From: Cloacimonetes bacterium SCGC AAA252-N17
GTDB lineage: Bacteria > Cloacimonadota > Cloacimonadia > JGIOTU-2
Length of the DNA stretch: 10,522 bases
Direction: 5' to 3'
Assembly (NCBI GenBank): GCA_000404785.1
Contig: ASNI01000035.1
Span: forward strand, 1-10,522
Position numbers and translations under genes: made by a program
In this document: positions 1-7,972 of the stretch, in pieces
How positions within the stretch are numbered: position 1 is the first letter of the stretch
Layout: each line of letters begins with the position of its first letter
Notes under the pieces: generated by a model
The model's input: only the letters and a program-made list of their open reading frames with translations
What the model was told of the DNA's origin: nothing
The model's database searches: none

Positions 1-142
1 AGTAGGATAGTTCCCAAAAACCTTTTCCTTTAGTGTATTTTGATTGATTGTTGTTATGTTGTTTCAATCTTCTTACCAGATTCTTTGTCGTTCCAATATA
101 GAATGAATCCTTTTTATTCCGTAAAATGTACATGTAAAACAT
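1..142 (-). CDS. GIY-YIG nuclease-like protein, 3' part outside window
   Basis: Reading the minus strand from an ATG at 142-140 gives 47 uninterrupted codons to the window edge. The protein begins MFYMYILRNKKDSFYIG and continues with a TTKNLVRRLKQHN stretch. This is the N-terminal half of a small stand-alone GIY-YIG domain: the YIL and FYIG elements (about residues 5-17), then the helix with the likely catalytic arginine (R24 or R25) and a following H29-N30. An AGGA ribosome site at 151-148 lies 5 bases before the ATG. Small proteins of this class are usually 80-100 residues, so about half is missing, including the region of the conserved metal-binding glutamate. They are often annotated as UvrC-like or putative endonucleases of unknown biological role. 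The gene is divergent from the cas operon and appears unrelated to it. The domain call is firm; the cellular function is unknown. Confidence 0.8.
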   Translation of the reverse strand, partial: MFYMYILRNKKDSFYIGTTKNLVRRLKQHNNNQSKYTKGKGFWELSY

Positions 143-162
143 AATTTTCCTAATTTTATAAG

Positions 163-240
163 TGGTCGGGGCGAGAAGATTCGAACTTCCGACCTCCTGG
201 TCCCAAACCAGGCGCGCTAACCGGGCTGCGCTACGCCCCG
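163..240 (-). tRNA. tRNA-Pro (anticodon TGG)
   Basis: The minus strand folds into a full cloverleaf. The acceptor stem is CGGGGCG (240-234) paired with CGCCCCG (173-167), followed by discriminator A (166) and an encoded CCA (165-163). The D-stem is GCGC/GCGC. The anticodon stem CCTGG/CCAGG encloses the loop TTTGGGA, so the anticodon is TGG (proline, reading CCN by wobble). The T-arm is GGAAG-TTCGAAT-CTTCT. The 5' end faces the cas operon, which is transcribed in the opposite direction. Confidence 0.95.
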
Positions 241-256
241 ACTGAGAGCAAACTTT

Positions 257-281
257 TTTATATCATATTATATCATGTCAA
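257..281 (-). promoter_or_regulatory. candidate promoter of tRNA-Pro
   Basis: On the minus strand a perfect TTGACA (281-276) is followed by the AT-rich run TGATATAATATGATATAAA, which holds two -10-like boxes: TATAAT (272-267) and TATAAA (262-257). The spacing from TTGACA to the second box is only 13 bases, shorter than the usual 17. The first box has no good -35 at 17 bases. Either box would start transcription about 10-20 bases before the mature tRNA 5' end, which fits a tRNA gene. The presence of a promoter is likely; the exact pairing of boxes is uncertain. Confidence 0.4.
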
Positions 282-494
282 ATATGCTGTGAATTTATTT
301 GAAAAAATAAAAAACATATAATAATATCCAGATTCATCGGGATGGGTTGTGTAAAAATAAAAAATGTACCACTGTATACCCTAAGGAAAGACGAGAGAAA
401 TGCAATCCACCTTCATCAAGACCACGGCATGACAAAAGAGCTTAGAACGTGGAGCAAGTTTCACAATGATTGACAAATGATAATTTTAATAAGA

Positions 495-524
495 GTGACA
501 AGTTTACTAATTCACCAGTTAAAT
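495..524 (+). promoter_or_regulatory. weak candidate promoter of the cas operon
   Basis: GTGACA (495-500, five of six to TTGACA) is followed after 18 bases by TTAAAT (519-524, four of six to TATAAT). Transcription would begin near 531, giving a leader of about 85 bases before the preferred cas6 start at 615. A perfect TTGACA at 533-538 is an alternative -35, but the best -10 behind it (TAAATG, 558-563) is poor. This is a pattern match only. Confidence 0.25.
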
Positions 525-614
525 AAAAAAAATTGACAATGAAGCAAGCAGATTGAATAAATGATTATAAGAAAAAAATCATATTGTTTCAGCAAGGATA
601 CGAATAAGGAATTT

Positions 615-1286
615 ATGAAAATAAAGGAAATTATTTTAGAATTTGACGGGACCGAAATTAGAAATTCTGACATCCCGAAATTTCGTGGGTATATCTCTCG
701 TAAATATCCAAATTACGATATAATTCATAATCACTTAAAGGATGGTTCATTTAGATATTCATACCCACTCATTCAATTTAAAACAATCGACCATAAACCA
801 GCGATCATAGGAATTAATGAAGGTATTGAATTACTTAAGAAAGTATTTATGGAAATTGAAGATATTCAAATTGGTGACCGGAGGAAAGTGATAAACGAGA
901 AATCGATTCTATTAAAAGAAGAGGAATTTGGAACTGCTGATGATTTTATCGATTACAGTTTTTTATCACCATGGATGTCTTTAAACCAGGAGAATTATAA
1001 CAAATACAATCGTATGAATAGATATGATCAAATGGCGTTTTTAAAACATATTTTGCGAGAAAACCTTAAAACAATTTCGAAAGGTTTTGGCTATACAATT
1101 CCTGATATTGACATGGTGAAAGTTGATGGGAGGTTTACAGGAAAAACAGTGAACTTCAAAAACATTGAAATGCTATGTTTTGTTGGGAGTTTTATTACAA
1201 ATTTCCATATACCCGAATACCTTGGTATTGGTAAACAGGTTGCAAGAGGTTTTGGTATGGTGGGGAAATTTCAAGATGCATCGTAA
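615..1286 (+). CDS. cas6: CRISPR pre-crRNA endoribonuclease Cas6 (Cas6b type)
   Basis: Cas6 cuts the CRISPR primary transcript within each repeat to release crRNAs, which then load into Cascade. The 223-residue protein has the features of the type I-B Cas6b family: an N-terminal region with IPKFRG (residues 20-25), an H38-N-H40 segment followed by the YPLIQFK strand (50-56), and the C-terminal glycine-rich loop GIGKQVARGFGMVG (204-217) after FVGSFITNFHIPEYL. The glycine-rich loop is the classic Cas6 RNA-contact signature. H38 or H40 may be the catalytic histidine, by inference only. I chose the ATG at 615 over the in-frame ATG at 561 because AAGGA (606-610) precedes it, the resulting MKIKEIILEF fits the family N-terminus, and the 18 extra residues look unrelated. 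It is the first gene of the cas operon, and its last 11 bases overlap the next gene. Confidence 0.9.
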   Translation: MKIKEIILEFDGTEIRNSDIPKFRGYISRKYPNYDIIHNHLKDGSFRYSYPLIQFKTIDHKPAIIGINEGIELLKKVFMEIEDIQIGDRRKVINEKSILLKEEEFGTADDFIDYSFLSPWMSLNQENYNKYNRMNRYDQMAFLKHILRENLKTISKGFGYTIPDIDMVKVDGRFTGKTVNFKNIEMLCFVGSFITNFHIPEYLGIGKQVARGFGMVGKFQDAS

Positions 1287-1908
1287 TAGCCAGAAGAGAG
1301 TTTATGGCGAGTATGTGTATTTTATCACATGTAATGTGCAAGGAGTTTATCTCTTTTTTGAGGATGAAATATTATGTGAATTATGGATCAATGAATTACA
1401 ATTAACAAAGAAAAATACTTGTATGAAATTATTTGCATTTTGTTTAAATTATGACCATTTTCATTTATTGATAAAACCCAATAATTCCGTTGCAAATTAT
1501 TCAAAGATAATGCAATTTTTAAAACGCCATTCATCACGCAATATCAATATCATTTTGGGTTATAACGTTTATGATACACATAAACATTCCACCGAAGGCG
1601 ACATTGGCCAATATCGCCTTCGTGATGTAAATAATAATGCGCATTATCGCCTTCGTGTGGACAATCAAAAATTCGATCAAACCATTATAAAATTGCGTGA
1701 ATCATTTAAACAAAAATATGGTGAAAACCATGATATTCCCAAATTCAAATGGCAGAAGTCATTTTATGACCATGTGATCCGAAACAAAAGGGATTTTAAT
1801 AAACACATGAGATATACGATGTATAATTATTTCAAACATGAATTACCCGAAGATTGGAAATATACGGGATTGAAATATAGGGAGATGTTAGATGAGTTTG
1901 AGGGGTAG
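1276..1908 (+). CDS. REP-associated-type tyrosine transposase (Y1/HUH)
   Basis: This 210-residue protein belongs to the Y1 transposase (IS200-like) superfamily, most like REP-associated tyrosine transposases (RAYT), which nick and join single-stranded DNA at hairpin repeats. The start of the domain is GEYVYFITCN (11-20). The two-histidine metal site is H61-F-H63 within LNYDHFHLLIKP, in the place of the usual MPNHVHLLL. The C-terminal part FKWQKSFYDHVIRN (157-170) and HMRYTMYNYFKHEL (177-190) matches the RAYT segment holding the nucleophile; Y180 aligns best, Y183 is the alternative. The core looks intact. Residues about 101-131 form a variable linker that includes palindromic repeat DNA read in frame, giving YRLR twice. 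The ATG at 1276 lies inside the end of cas6 (11-base overlap, different frame), with GGGGA upstream at 1262-1266, suggesting translational coupling. Cas8b follows after 43 bases. Cas operons do not normally contain this gene; it may be a hitchhiker or domesticated. Confidence 0.85.
   Translation: MHRNSQKRVYGEYVYFITCNVQGVYLFFEDEILCELWINELQLTKKNTCMKLFAFCLNYDHFHLLIKPNNSVANYSKIMQFLKRHSSRNINIILGYNVYDTHKHSTEGDIGQYRLRDVNNNAHYRLRVDNQKFDQTIIKLRESFKQKYGENHDIPKFKWQKSFYDHVIRNKRDFNKHMRYTMYNYFKHELPEDWKYTGLKYREMLDEFEG
1593..1622. repeat. 30-bp near-perfect palindrome inside the RAYT gene
   Basis: The left arm CGAAGGCGACATTGG and right arm CCAATATCGCCTTCG pair at 14 of 15 positions with no spacer; the only mismatch is 1602/1613. 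It is read in frame as part of the RAYT linker (around residues 106-116). The right arm recurs, with one change, at 1643-1657. Its symmetry and relatively GC-rich arms stand out from the surrounding AT-rich coding DNA and resemble a REP-type hairpin. Confidence 0.8.
1634..1657. repeat. second palindrome plus repeated arm in the RAYT gene
   Basis: ATAATGCGCATTAT (1634-1647) is a perfect 14-base palindrome. It overlaps ATTATCGCCTTCGTG (1643-1657), which repeats AATATCGCCTTCGTG (1610-1624) with a single mismatch, 33 bases apart and in the same reading frame. Both copies encode YRLR. Together with the 30-bp palindrome this looks like an inserted two-hairpin repeat unit. Confidence 0.7.
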
Positions 1909-1951
1909 TGTAATAGTAAGAATTAGGAAGAAAATAAAATAGGGAGGATGG

Positions 1952-3835
1952 ATGATAAATGCGATTGCAGAAGTCGGGAAATTTGAAAAAGCGAACAATC
2001 CTAATATCAAATCCAATTTTGATATTTGGTTGGAAGATTCTTATGATGCAAATAATTATCCTCATTTGCTATTAATCGAATTCAAAAAAGAAAAGAACGA
2101 AGCTAAAGAAAATGTATTTGGTGAAGATTGGAAATGGGTTTTCAGTAGGGTTGACTATCGAGAGCATAGTGCAAGTTTAAGATCAAAACTTCTTTATAAA
2201 CGAGGTACATCGAGAGGAACAGATAAAACTCCTACTTGTAAAACAACAAATAACATTGCAGGAAGCTTTAATCAAAAAATTAAATCTTGGTTTTCACAGA
2301 ATCAAAATACTTCTTTCCTCGATGATAATTCAAAAAAAATTATTAAAATGGTTAACTCTGAACTTGAATTTAAATCAGATGAAATAATAGAAGAAATCAA
2401 AAGAAAATCAGAAAATTTAGCAAGTGGCGGAGTTGTACTTACTATAGTTTTTTTAGAAAATGGAAAACAAAAATTTATAGGTGATTACGATTTTTTCTCT
2501 AAATTCATTACAGAAGAAAGCAAAGTTGATTATAAGTACTCCAAAACTTTTAAAAAAACTTCATTCTCTGAAGACAAATTATGCTCCATTTGCAATATGA
2601 ATAAAGCAGAAGTTTATGGTTATTTCACCTCTTTAAAGTTTTATAATGTCGATAAACCCGGAATGGTTACCGGAGGTTTTGACCAAAGCAAAAGTTGGAA
2701 GAACTATCCTATTTGTCTTGATTGTGCTCTCGATATTGAGCTCGGAATAAAAATGATGGATAAGAATCTCATTTTTAATTTCTATGGATTGCGTTATTAT
2801 TTAATTCCGAAAACAACAAATGAAAACGCTAAAGAAGAAATCATAGACACGATTTTGGAATATAAAAAATCTCAAAGAATTAATGATGCAGATAGAGTAA
2901 CCATCACGAATGCACAAAATGAAGTTTTTGATATTCTTCAAAAAAAGAAAAATAATGTTACTTTTAATCTTCTCTTTTTTGATAAACCTCAAAAAAGTGT
3001 TTTCCGTATTTTAGCTTTAATCGAAGATGTATTGCCTTCAAGGATTAAACTACTTTTTGAGACAAAAGAGTTTGTGGATAATATGATCTTCTTTAAAGAA
3101 TATAAAGAAGGAAAACAAATGTTCAAATTCAACTTCGGAGTTTTGCGTACATTTTTTCCAAATAGCAAAATAGAAGGTAATCACGACAAATTCTTTTTAG
3201 AATTAACTCAAAAGATCTTCAATGACACAAGAATCGATTATCAATTTATTATTCAGCAGATAATTTATCATTTAAGAAATTGTTTTGTTAATGACCAATT
3301 TTTCTGGTTTGATTCAATAAAATCATTTATGTTAATAAACTTTTTAAACAAATTAAATCTTTTCAGATTAAAAAGTAAGGAGAACGAAATGGACAGTCAA
3401 TTCTATGTATCTTTTGAAATAAAATCAAAAGAAGAACTGGAATCTAAAGTCGAATTATTCTTTGAAACTTTCAAAGAATTTTTTGAAACTGATGTGCAGC
3501 GAAGCATTTTTCTGGTGGGAGTATTATCTCAATTCCTTTTGAATATCCAACAAAGAGAAAGAGGGGCAACTCCATTCAGAAGTAAACTTAAAGGGATGAA
3601 AATGGATGGAAGAGATATTTCAACTTTGTTTCCGGAAATTATCGAAAAATTGGAGCAATATAATTCAAATTATTATGTTCCATTAGAAAAACTTATTTCC
3701 AAATATCTGATTTCAGCAGGCAATTTCAAATATTGGAATTTACCTGTCGATGAAATGAATTTTGTGTTTGTTTTGGGAATGAATCTATTAAAATATTTTA
3801 AGATCAAATTAGAAGAAAAAGTTATGGAGGATTAA
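1952..3835 (+). CDS. cas8b: type I-B Cascade large subunit Cas8b (Csh1/TM1802 family)
   Basis: Cas8b is the large subunit of type I-B Cascade; in this class it recognises the PAM and helps recruit Cas3. The 627-residue length and position before Csh2-type cas7 fit the Csh1/TM1802 family. The clearest motif is a four-cysteine zinc-binding-like site: CSIC (C211, C214) and CLDC (C255, C258), separated by about 40 residues, as seen in many Cas8b proteins. The N-terminal part includes IEFKKEKNE and a GSFNQKIKSWF segment; the C-terminal third (from about residue 480) is helical-looking, with a VGVLSQFLLN helix followed by the basic patch RSKLKGMKMDGRD (about 545-557) and may hold the small-subunit-like helical bundle, which would explain why no separate cas11 gene is seen. 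The start is supported by GGGAGG (1942-1947), 4 bases before the ATG. The stop is one base before the cas7 ATG. No frame damage is seen. Confidence 0.88.
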   Translation: MINAIAEVGKFEKANNPNIKSNFDIWLEDSYDANNYPHLLLIEFKKEKNEAKENVFGEDWKWVFSRVDYREHSASLRSKLLYKRGTSRGTDKTPTCKTTNNIAGSFNQKIKSWFSQNQNTSFLDDNSKKIIKMVNSELEFKSDEIIEEIKRKSENLASGGVVLTIVFLENGKQKFIGDYDFFSKFITEESKVDYKYSKTFKKTSFSEDKLCSICNMNKAEVYGYFTSLKFYNVDKPGMVTGGFDQSKSWKNYPICLDCALDIELGIKMMDKNLIFNFYGLRYYLIPKTTNENAKEEIIDTILEYKKSQRINDADRVTITNAQNEVFDILQKKKNNVTFNLLFFDKPQKSVFRILALIEDVLPSRIKLLFETKEFVDNMIFFKEYKEGKQMFKFNFGVLRTFFPNSKIEGNHDKFFLELTQKIFNDTRIDYQFIIQQIIYHLRNCFVNDQFFWFDSIKSFMLINFLNKLNLFRLKSKENEMDSQFYVSFEIKSKEELESKVELFFETFKEFFETDVQRSIFLVGVLSQFLLNIQQRERGATPFRSKLKGMKMDGRDISTLFPEIIEKLEQYNSNYYVPLEKLISKYLISAGNFKYWNLPVDEMNFVFVLGMNLLKYFKIKLEEKVMED

Positions 3836-3836
3836 A

Positions 3837-4808
3837 ATGAATGAAATTAAAAACCGAAGTGAGATATTGTTTTTATACGATATCCAGAATGCAAATCCAA
3901 ACGGCGACCCGAATGATGAGAACAAACCGAGAATGGATGAAGAAACAGGGAGAAATTTAGTAACTGATGTAAGACTGAAAAGAACAATCAGAGATTACAT
4001 TAATGAAAAAGGAAATGACATTTTTGTGCGAGAAGTAATTTATGATAATGACGGACATATTCAGGATGCAAAACTTCGAGCTGCTGATTATTTACCGGAA
4101 GATAAAGATAAACTCAAGGAGATGTCGGCAGAAGAGCAAAAACAGGCAATTTCTAAATCAATTTTGGCTGAATGTATTGATGTTCGTTTGTTTGGCGCAA
4201 CAATTCCTTTAGATTTGAAAGTAAAAGGTAAAAGTGTTACAAGTTCGATAACCTGGACAGGTCCCATTCAATTTAAAATGGGTAAATCTCTTCATTCCGT
4301 GAAAATCCAACACATCAAAGGAACAGGAGCATTTGCTGCAAAAAAAGATGCAACTCAAAAAACTTTCCGTGAAGAAGATATTCTCCCATATTCTTTGATT
4401 GGATTTTACGGAATTGTAAATGAAAACGCAGCGAAACATACAAACTTACAAACAGAAGATATCGAACTTTTGAAAGATGCGATCTGGAACGGAACGAAAG
4501 GATTGATCTCGCGTTCAAAATTCGGTCAAATGCCAAGATTGCTTTTATTCATAAATTATAAAGAAACAAATTTCTTTATCGGTGATCTGGATAATCTGAT
4601 AAAATTAAAGTCAGATAAAAGAGACGAACAGATTCGCCAACCTGAAGACTATCAAATAGATATAACAAAACTATTTGAACAGCTCGAGCTTCATAATGAT
4701 AAAATAGAAAATATCCAATTTAAAGCAGATGAGCGAATGAAATTTGCGAAAAATGGTGATGAAATCAAATTAAGTGATTTAGAGAAATTTGCAGAAATCT
4801 CTCTGTAA
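3837..4808 (+). CDS. cas7: type I-B Cascade backbone subunit Cas7 (Csh2)
   Basis: Cas7 forms the helical backbone of Cascade along the crRNA spacer. The 323-residue protein shows the strongly conserved Csh2/Cas7 N-terminus: SEILFLYDIQNANPNGDPN (8-26), then PRMDEETGRNLVTDVRLKR, the RNA-binding RRM-like start typical of I-B Cas7. Other family features are RLFGATIPL near residues 117-125, and ITWTGPIQFKMG followed by the SVKIQHIKGTGAF segment around 136-166. The protein is acidic and lysine-rich towards the C-terminus, without membrane segments. A GGAGG site (3826-3830) inside the end of cas8b lies 6 bases before the ATG, and only one base separates the genes. Cas5 starts 10 bases after the stop. 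The length is normal for Csh2 and the gene looks intact. Confidence 0.93.
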   Translation: MNEIKNRSEILFLYDIQNANPNGDPNDENKPRMDEETGRNLVTDVRLKRTIRDYINEKGNDIFVREVIYDNDGHIQDAKLRAADYLPEDKDKLKEMSAEEQKQAISKSILAECIDVRLFGATIPLDLKVKGKSVTSSITWTGPIQFKMGKSLHSVKIQHIKGTGAFAAKKDATQKTFREEDILPYSLIGFYGIVNENAAKHTNLQTEDIELLKDAIWNGTKGLISRSKFGQMPRLLLFINYKETNFFIGDLDNLIKLKSDKRDEQIRQPEDYQIDITKLFEQLELHNDKIENIQFKADERMKFAKNGDEIKLSDLEKFAEISL

Positions 4809-4818
4809 CGAAGGAAAA

Positions 4819-5529
4819 ATGGATAAAATTCTCAAATTCAAAATTTGGGGAGATTACGCTCATTTCAAAAAATTCTATACCACAACATCTCCTCTTACTT
4901 TTGAATTTCCACCACCACCAACGATTATTGGAATTATTTCTGCAATTATCGGTTTAGATAAAAATGAATATCTCGAACATTTCCAAAATCCAGATGAATT
5001 CAAAATCGCATTATCTATTCAGAATCCGATTAAGAAAGTTCGCTGGACGCAGAATCTGATAGATACGAAACATCATTTTTGGAGAATCAAAAACCGTACA
5101 CAAATTCGGATTGAATTCCTAAAGGATTCTGCTTATGTAATTTATTTTTCCCATAAAGACGATAATATATTCAATTTGCTAAAATCGAATTTAGAAAACC
5201 ATAAATCTGTGTATTCCGTATCATTAGGTTTAAGTGAACTTCTGGCAAATTTTAAATTGATCGATAAAATAGAAATTGAGGATTCAAAAAGTGATGATTG
5301 GATAATGATTGATTCTGTATTACCTTGTTCTTATTTGAAAGATGATGATTCGGTTGATTTTGAAGTTTCGAGAGAAATCTTCAAAGTAAATTTTCCAATA
5401 TTAATGCAACCTAATCGAGTTGTAAATAAACGGGAAGATATTCTTTTTGAGAGAAATGGAAAACCGATAAAATGTAAAGTTACACAATTTTGGAAAACAG
5501 AAGAAGGGAAGAACATTGTTTTCTTCTAA
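4819..5529 (+). CDS. cas5: type I-B Cascade subunit Cas5
   Basis: Cas5 caps the 5' handle of the crRNA in Cascade and links Cas7 to Cas8b. The 236-residue protein starts MDKILKFKIWGDYAHFKKF, the usual Cas5 first strand, followed by the TSPLTFEFPPPPTIIGIISA segment (about 23-42), the family's proline and glycine signature for the first RRM-like fold. The C-terminal part contains REIFKVNFPILMQPNR and ends in VTQFWKTEEGKNIVFF, typical of I-B Cas5. I chose ATG 4819 because AAGGA (4811-4815) precedes it and the family N-terminus begins here; an in-frame ATG at 4789 lies within cas7 and would add 10 unrelated residues. The gene overlaps the cas3 start by 14 bases. Confidence 0.9.
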   Translation: MDKILKFKIWGDYAHFKKFYTTTSPLTFEFPPPPTIIGIISAIIGLDKNEYLEHFQNPDEFKIALSIQNPIKKVRWTQNLIDTKHHFWRIKNRTQIRIEFLKDSAYVIYFSHKDDNIFNLLKSNLENHKSVYSVSLGLSELLANFKLIDKIEIEDSKSDDWIMIDSVLPCSYLKDDDSVDFEVSREIFKVNFPILMQPNRVVNKREDILFERNGKPIKCKVTQFWKTEEGKNIVFF

Positions 5530-7909
5530 AATCTATTCTCATCCTGATAAATTACTTTTTGTTCATCTACAAAATGTTGCTGCTTCCTGTCTGAAAAAAT
5601 TCAAAGAAACGAAGCACAATATGTCTTCCTATTTTACAAATAATTATTGGGAAAAGCTTGTCTGGTTGATGGGCTTTTCCCACGATTTCGGAAAAGCAAC
5701 TTCCTACTTTCAGAAATATCTTTTTGAAAAAGACGAAGAAAAAAGAACAACAATGAAAAATCAACCGGAAACTGGTCATTCCTTGATTTCTGCTGTTTTG
5801 TCTTTTTGGATTGCAAAAGAATATGTGAAAGATAAAGAAGATGAATTTTTACAAATAATGCCATTCTATCTTTATTTAATGGTCAAAAAACATCACGGGA
5901 ATATCAATAATCCAATTCCATTTTCAGATGAATCGAACGAACTTGATATCCCAATTGAACATCTTGATAGGCAATTAGATGCTATTGATAAAAAGGAGTT
6001 ACAATTTCTTTTTGATGAGATAAATAACAGATTGTCTCTAACGATAAAAGTTACAGATATTCCTAGATCGCTAAACGAATATTTTGTTACAGAATTAAGA
6101 AGAAAGGAAAAAAAATTCTTTAAAAAGTTTCACAAAAAAATTGAATATTATCTAATTTTCCAATTTCTTTATTCATTACTTCTACATTCTGACAAAGAAG
6201 ATGCAATCTTTGGAAACGTTGATAACGACCATCGTGTCAATATAGATGACGATTTGATAGAAAGATATAAGACTTTGAAATTCGGTAAACCAGTAACAAA
6301 AATAGATAAAATACGGGAATCGATTTTTCAGGATGCTAATTCTAAAATTTTACAAATAAATCTAAAATATAAGATTTTTTCTTTGAATGTTCCAACCGGA
6401 AGCGGAAAAACGCTAACTTGTTTATCGACTGCTTTAAAATTGAGAACACGATTGGAAAAAAGTGGAATTAAACCGAGAATAATTTATGGTTTACCCTTCA
6501 CAAGTATCATAGATCAGAATTATGAAATATTTGATGAAATCCTGAAAAATCCTGATTCGAATATATTGTTAAAACATCATCATCTTGCAGAAATTTCATA
6601 TAATCAAAAAGATAATGACGCAGAATTTGAATCTGGACAAGCAAAATTTATGATCGAAAGCTGGGAATCTGAAATTATTGTTACAACTTTTTTTCAGATA
6701 TTTCATACATTATTTTCAAATCGTAATAGGATGATACAGAAATTTCATAAATTAGCAAATTCAATAATTTTACTCGATGAAGTGCAGACAATTCCTTATA
6801 AATATTGGAAACTTGTTCGGGAAACACTTCTTAAAATATCTGAATTGTTTAATGTTTATTTTATTTTGATAACAGCTACTCAACCAAGAATTTTTGAACC
6901 AGACGAGATTATCGAGCTTGTTCCAAATAAATCGGAATATTTTGCTCAATTTGATCGAGTAAATTTAGATTTTGTGTCTGAAAGTATCGTGTTACAAAAC
7001 TTTATAAAGAAATGTAAAAATGAGATTGAAAATTCAGACAAATCTTATCTGTTTGTGATGAATACGATCAATTCATCGATAGATTTATTTCAACATCTTA
7101 CAAATATGAAGCTGGATGCTGATTACTTTTATCTCGCGACAAACATCATTCCCAAACATAGATTTGAAAAAATCAAGAATATAAAAAAATCAAAAAATCG
7201 TAAAATAATCGTTTCAACTCAAATGATAGAAGCAGGTGTTGATATCGATATTGAGAACGTTTGGCGGGATTTTGGTCCTCTTGAATCCATCAACCAGGTT
7301 TGTGGAAGATGTAATCGAAATTTTTCTGATAAAAAGGGGAATGTAAGAATATTTGAGATTTTAAATGAAAATCATAATAATACTCCTTTTTCAAAATATA
7401 TTTATGGGAAATCAGCATTGAGTATTATTGAAACAAAAGAATCGTTGGGAAGAAAAACAAAAATTTCCGAATCTGAATTCTTGAAAAACATGGATTCATA
7501 TTATCAGATTCTAAAAGAAAAAATTGCAAATGATGAATCGGAAATAATTTTAAGATTTCTGGCAAATTTGCAGTTTGCCGATTTGTATAAATCTTTCAAA
7601 TTGATCGATGATAAATTATATAATAAAAAAGATGTCTTCATCGAATACGACGAAACTGCAATTGAAGTTTGGCAAAAATTCGTAAATCTAAAACATATTA
7701 AAGACACATTCAAAAGAAAAACAGAATTCCTGAAATTCAAAAAAGATTTCTATGATTATGTGATTTCAGTTCCTGAAAAATATGTTCCTGAAAATGAGCA
7801 CGAAAATACCGGAATTGTTTACATCTCCAACGAACAGGTGGAATCATGTTATGATAAGCACACCGGCTGGATAAGAACAAATGACAATTATGATGATTAT
7901 GTGTTTTAA
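5516..7909 (+). CDS. cas3: CRISPR nuclease-helicase Cas3 (HD + SF2)
   Basis: Cas3 is recruited to Cascade-bound DNA, nicks the displaced strand with its HD domain and unwinds 3'-5' with its ATP-driven helicase. The 797-residue protein contains both parts. HD nuclease: H17, the H56-D57 pair in GFSHDFGKA, H88 (ETGHSL) and H126-H127 (KKHHGN). Helicase: Walker A NVPTGSGKT (291-299), Walker B/motif II LDEVQ (D421-E422, the DEVQ form common in Cas3), motif III TATQ (453-456), motif V STQMIEAGVDID (567-578) and motif VI QVCGRCNR (594-601). All key residues are present, so activity is expected. The start appears to be TTG at 5516, preceded by AAGGGA (5504-5509); it lies 14 bases inside the end of cas5, suggesting coupled translation. 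The normal next genes, the adaptation set, are displaced downstream by an IS200-type element. Confidence 0.95.
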   Translation: MFSSKIYSHPDKLLFVHLQNVAASCLKKFKETKHNMSSYFTNNYWEKLVWLMGFSHDFGKATSYFQKYLFEKDEEKRTTMKNQPETGHSLISAVLSFWIAKEYVKDKEDEFLQIMPFYLYLMVKKHHGNINNPIPFSDESNELDIPIEHLDRQLDAIDKKELQFLFDEINNRLSLTIKVTDIPRSLNEYFVTELRRKEKKFFKKFHKKIEYYLIFQFLYSLLLHSDKEDAIFGNVDNDHRVNIDDDLIERYKTLKFGKPVTKIDKIRESIFQDANSKILQINLKYKIFSLNVPTGSGKTLTCLSTALKLRTRLEKSGIKPRIIYGLPFTSIIDQNYEIFDEILKNPDSNILLKHHHLAEISYNQKDNDAEFESGQAKFMIESWESEIIVTTFFQIFHTLFSNRNRMIQKFHKLANSIILLDEVQTIPYKYWKLVRETLLKISELFNVYFILITATQPRIFEPDEIIELVPNKSEYFAQFDRVNLDFVSESIVLQNFIKKCKNEIENSDKSYLFVMNTINSSIDLFQHLTNMKLDADYFYLATNIIPKHRFEKIKNIKKSKNRKIIVSTQMIEAGVDIDIENVWRDFGPLESINQVCGRCNRNFSDKKGNVRIFEILNENHNNTPFSKYIYGKSALSIIETKESLGRKTKISESEFLKNMDSYYQILKEKIANDESEIILRFLANLQFADLYKSFKLIDDKLYNKKDVFIEYDETAIEVWQKFVNLKHIKDTFKRKTEFLKFKKDFYDYVISVPEKYVPENEHENTGIVYISNEQVESCYDKHTGWIRTNDNYDDYVF

Positions 7910-7922
7910 TTATTTACATGGA

Positions 7923-7972
7923 TATTCGCAATGAGTTAAAACACCTTGCTGAAACGAAACCATATGCGAATA
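7923..7972. repeat. inverted repeat and partial repeat copy after cas3
   Basis: TATTCGCA (7923-7930) and TGCGAATA (7965-7972) are perfect inverted 8-mers separated by 34 bases. Between them, AGTTAAAAC (7934-7942), followed by a similar CTTGCTGAA stretch, is a degenerate partial copy of the beginning of the 91-bp repeat that starts at 7972. There is no T-run, so I do not call it a terminator. A 19-codon frame (7918-7977, beginning MDIRNELKHLAE) covers it but has no ribosome site. Confidence 0.45.

Larger units (their letters stand above)
241..614. other. intergenic region between tRNA-Pro and cas6
   Basis: No convincing gene was found on either strand. The left 60 bases hold the tRNA promoter. 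A TATAAT at 317-322 (+) lacks a good -35 at 17 bases. Positions about 335-470 are visibly less AT-rich than both sides, and the minus strand there is open in short runs only, broken by stops in all three frames; I recognise no homology. The right part has TTGACA-like hexamers at 470-475, 495-500 and 533-538 and is the likely location of the cas operon promoter. An upstream ATG at 561 is in frame with cas6 but has no ribosome site, so 561-614 is treated as leader. Confidence 0.5.

Noticed and set aside
561..614. Longer cas6 start at ATG 561
   Set aside because: It has no ribosome site and the added residues do not resemble the family N-terminus; ATG 615 has AAGGA upstream.
163..614. tRNA-Pro as an integration site for a cas-bearing island
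   Set aside because: The tRNA 3' end, the usual attachment target, faces away from the cas genes, and no integrase or duplicated tRNA end is seen in the window.
1165..1275. Longer RAYT start at ATG 1165
   Set aside because: The first 37 residues are only the other frame of the conserved cas6 C-terminus; the transposase domain begins after ATG 1276.
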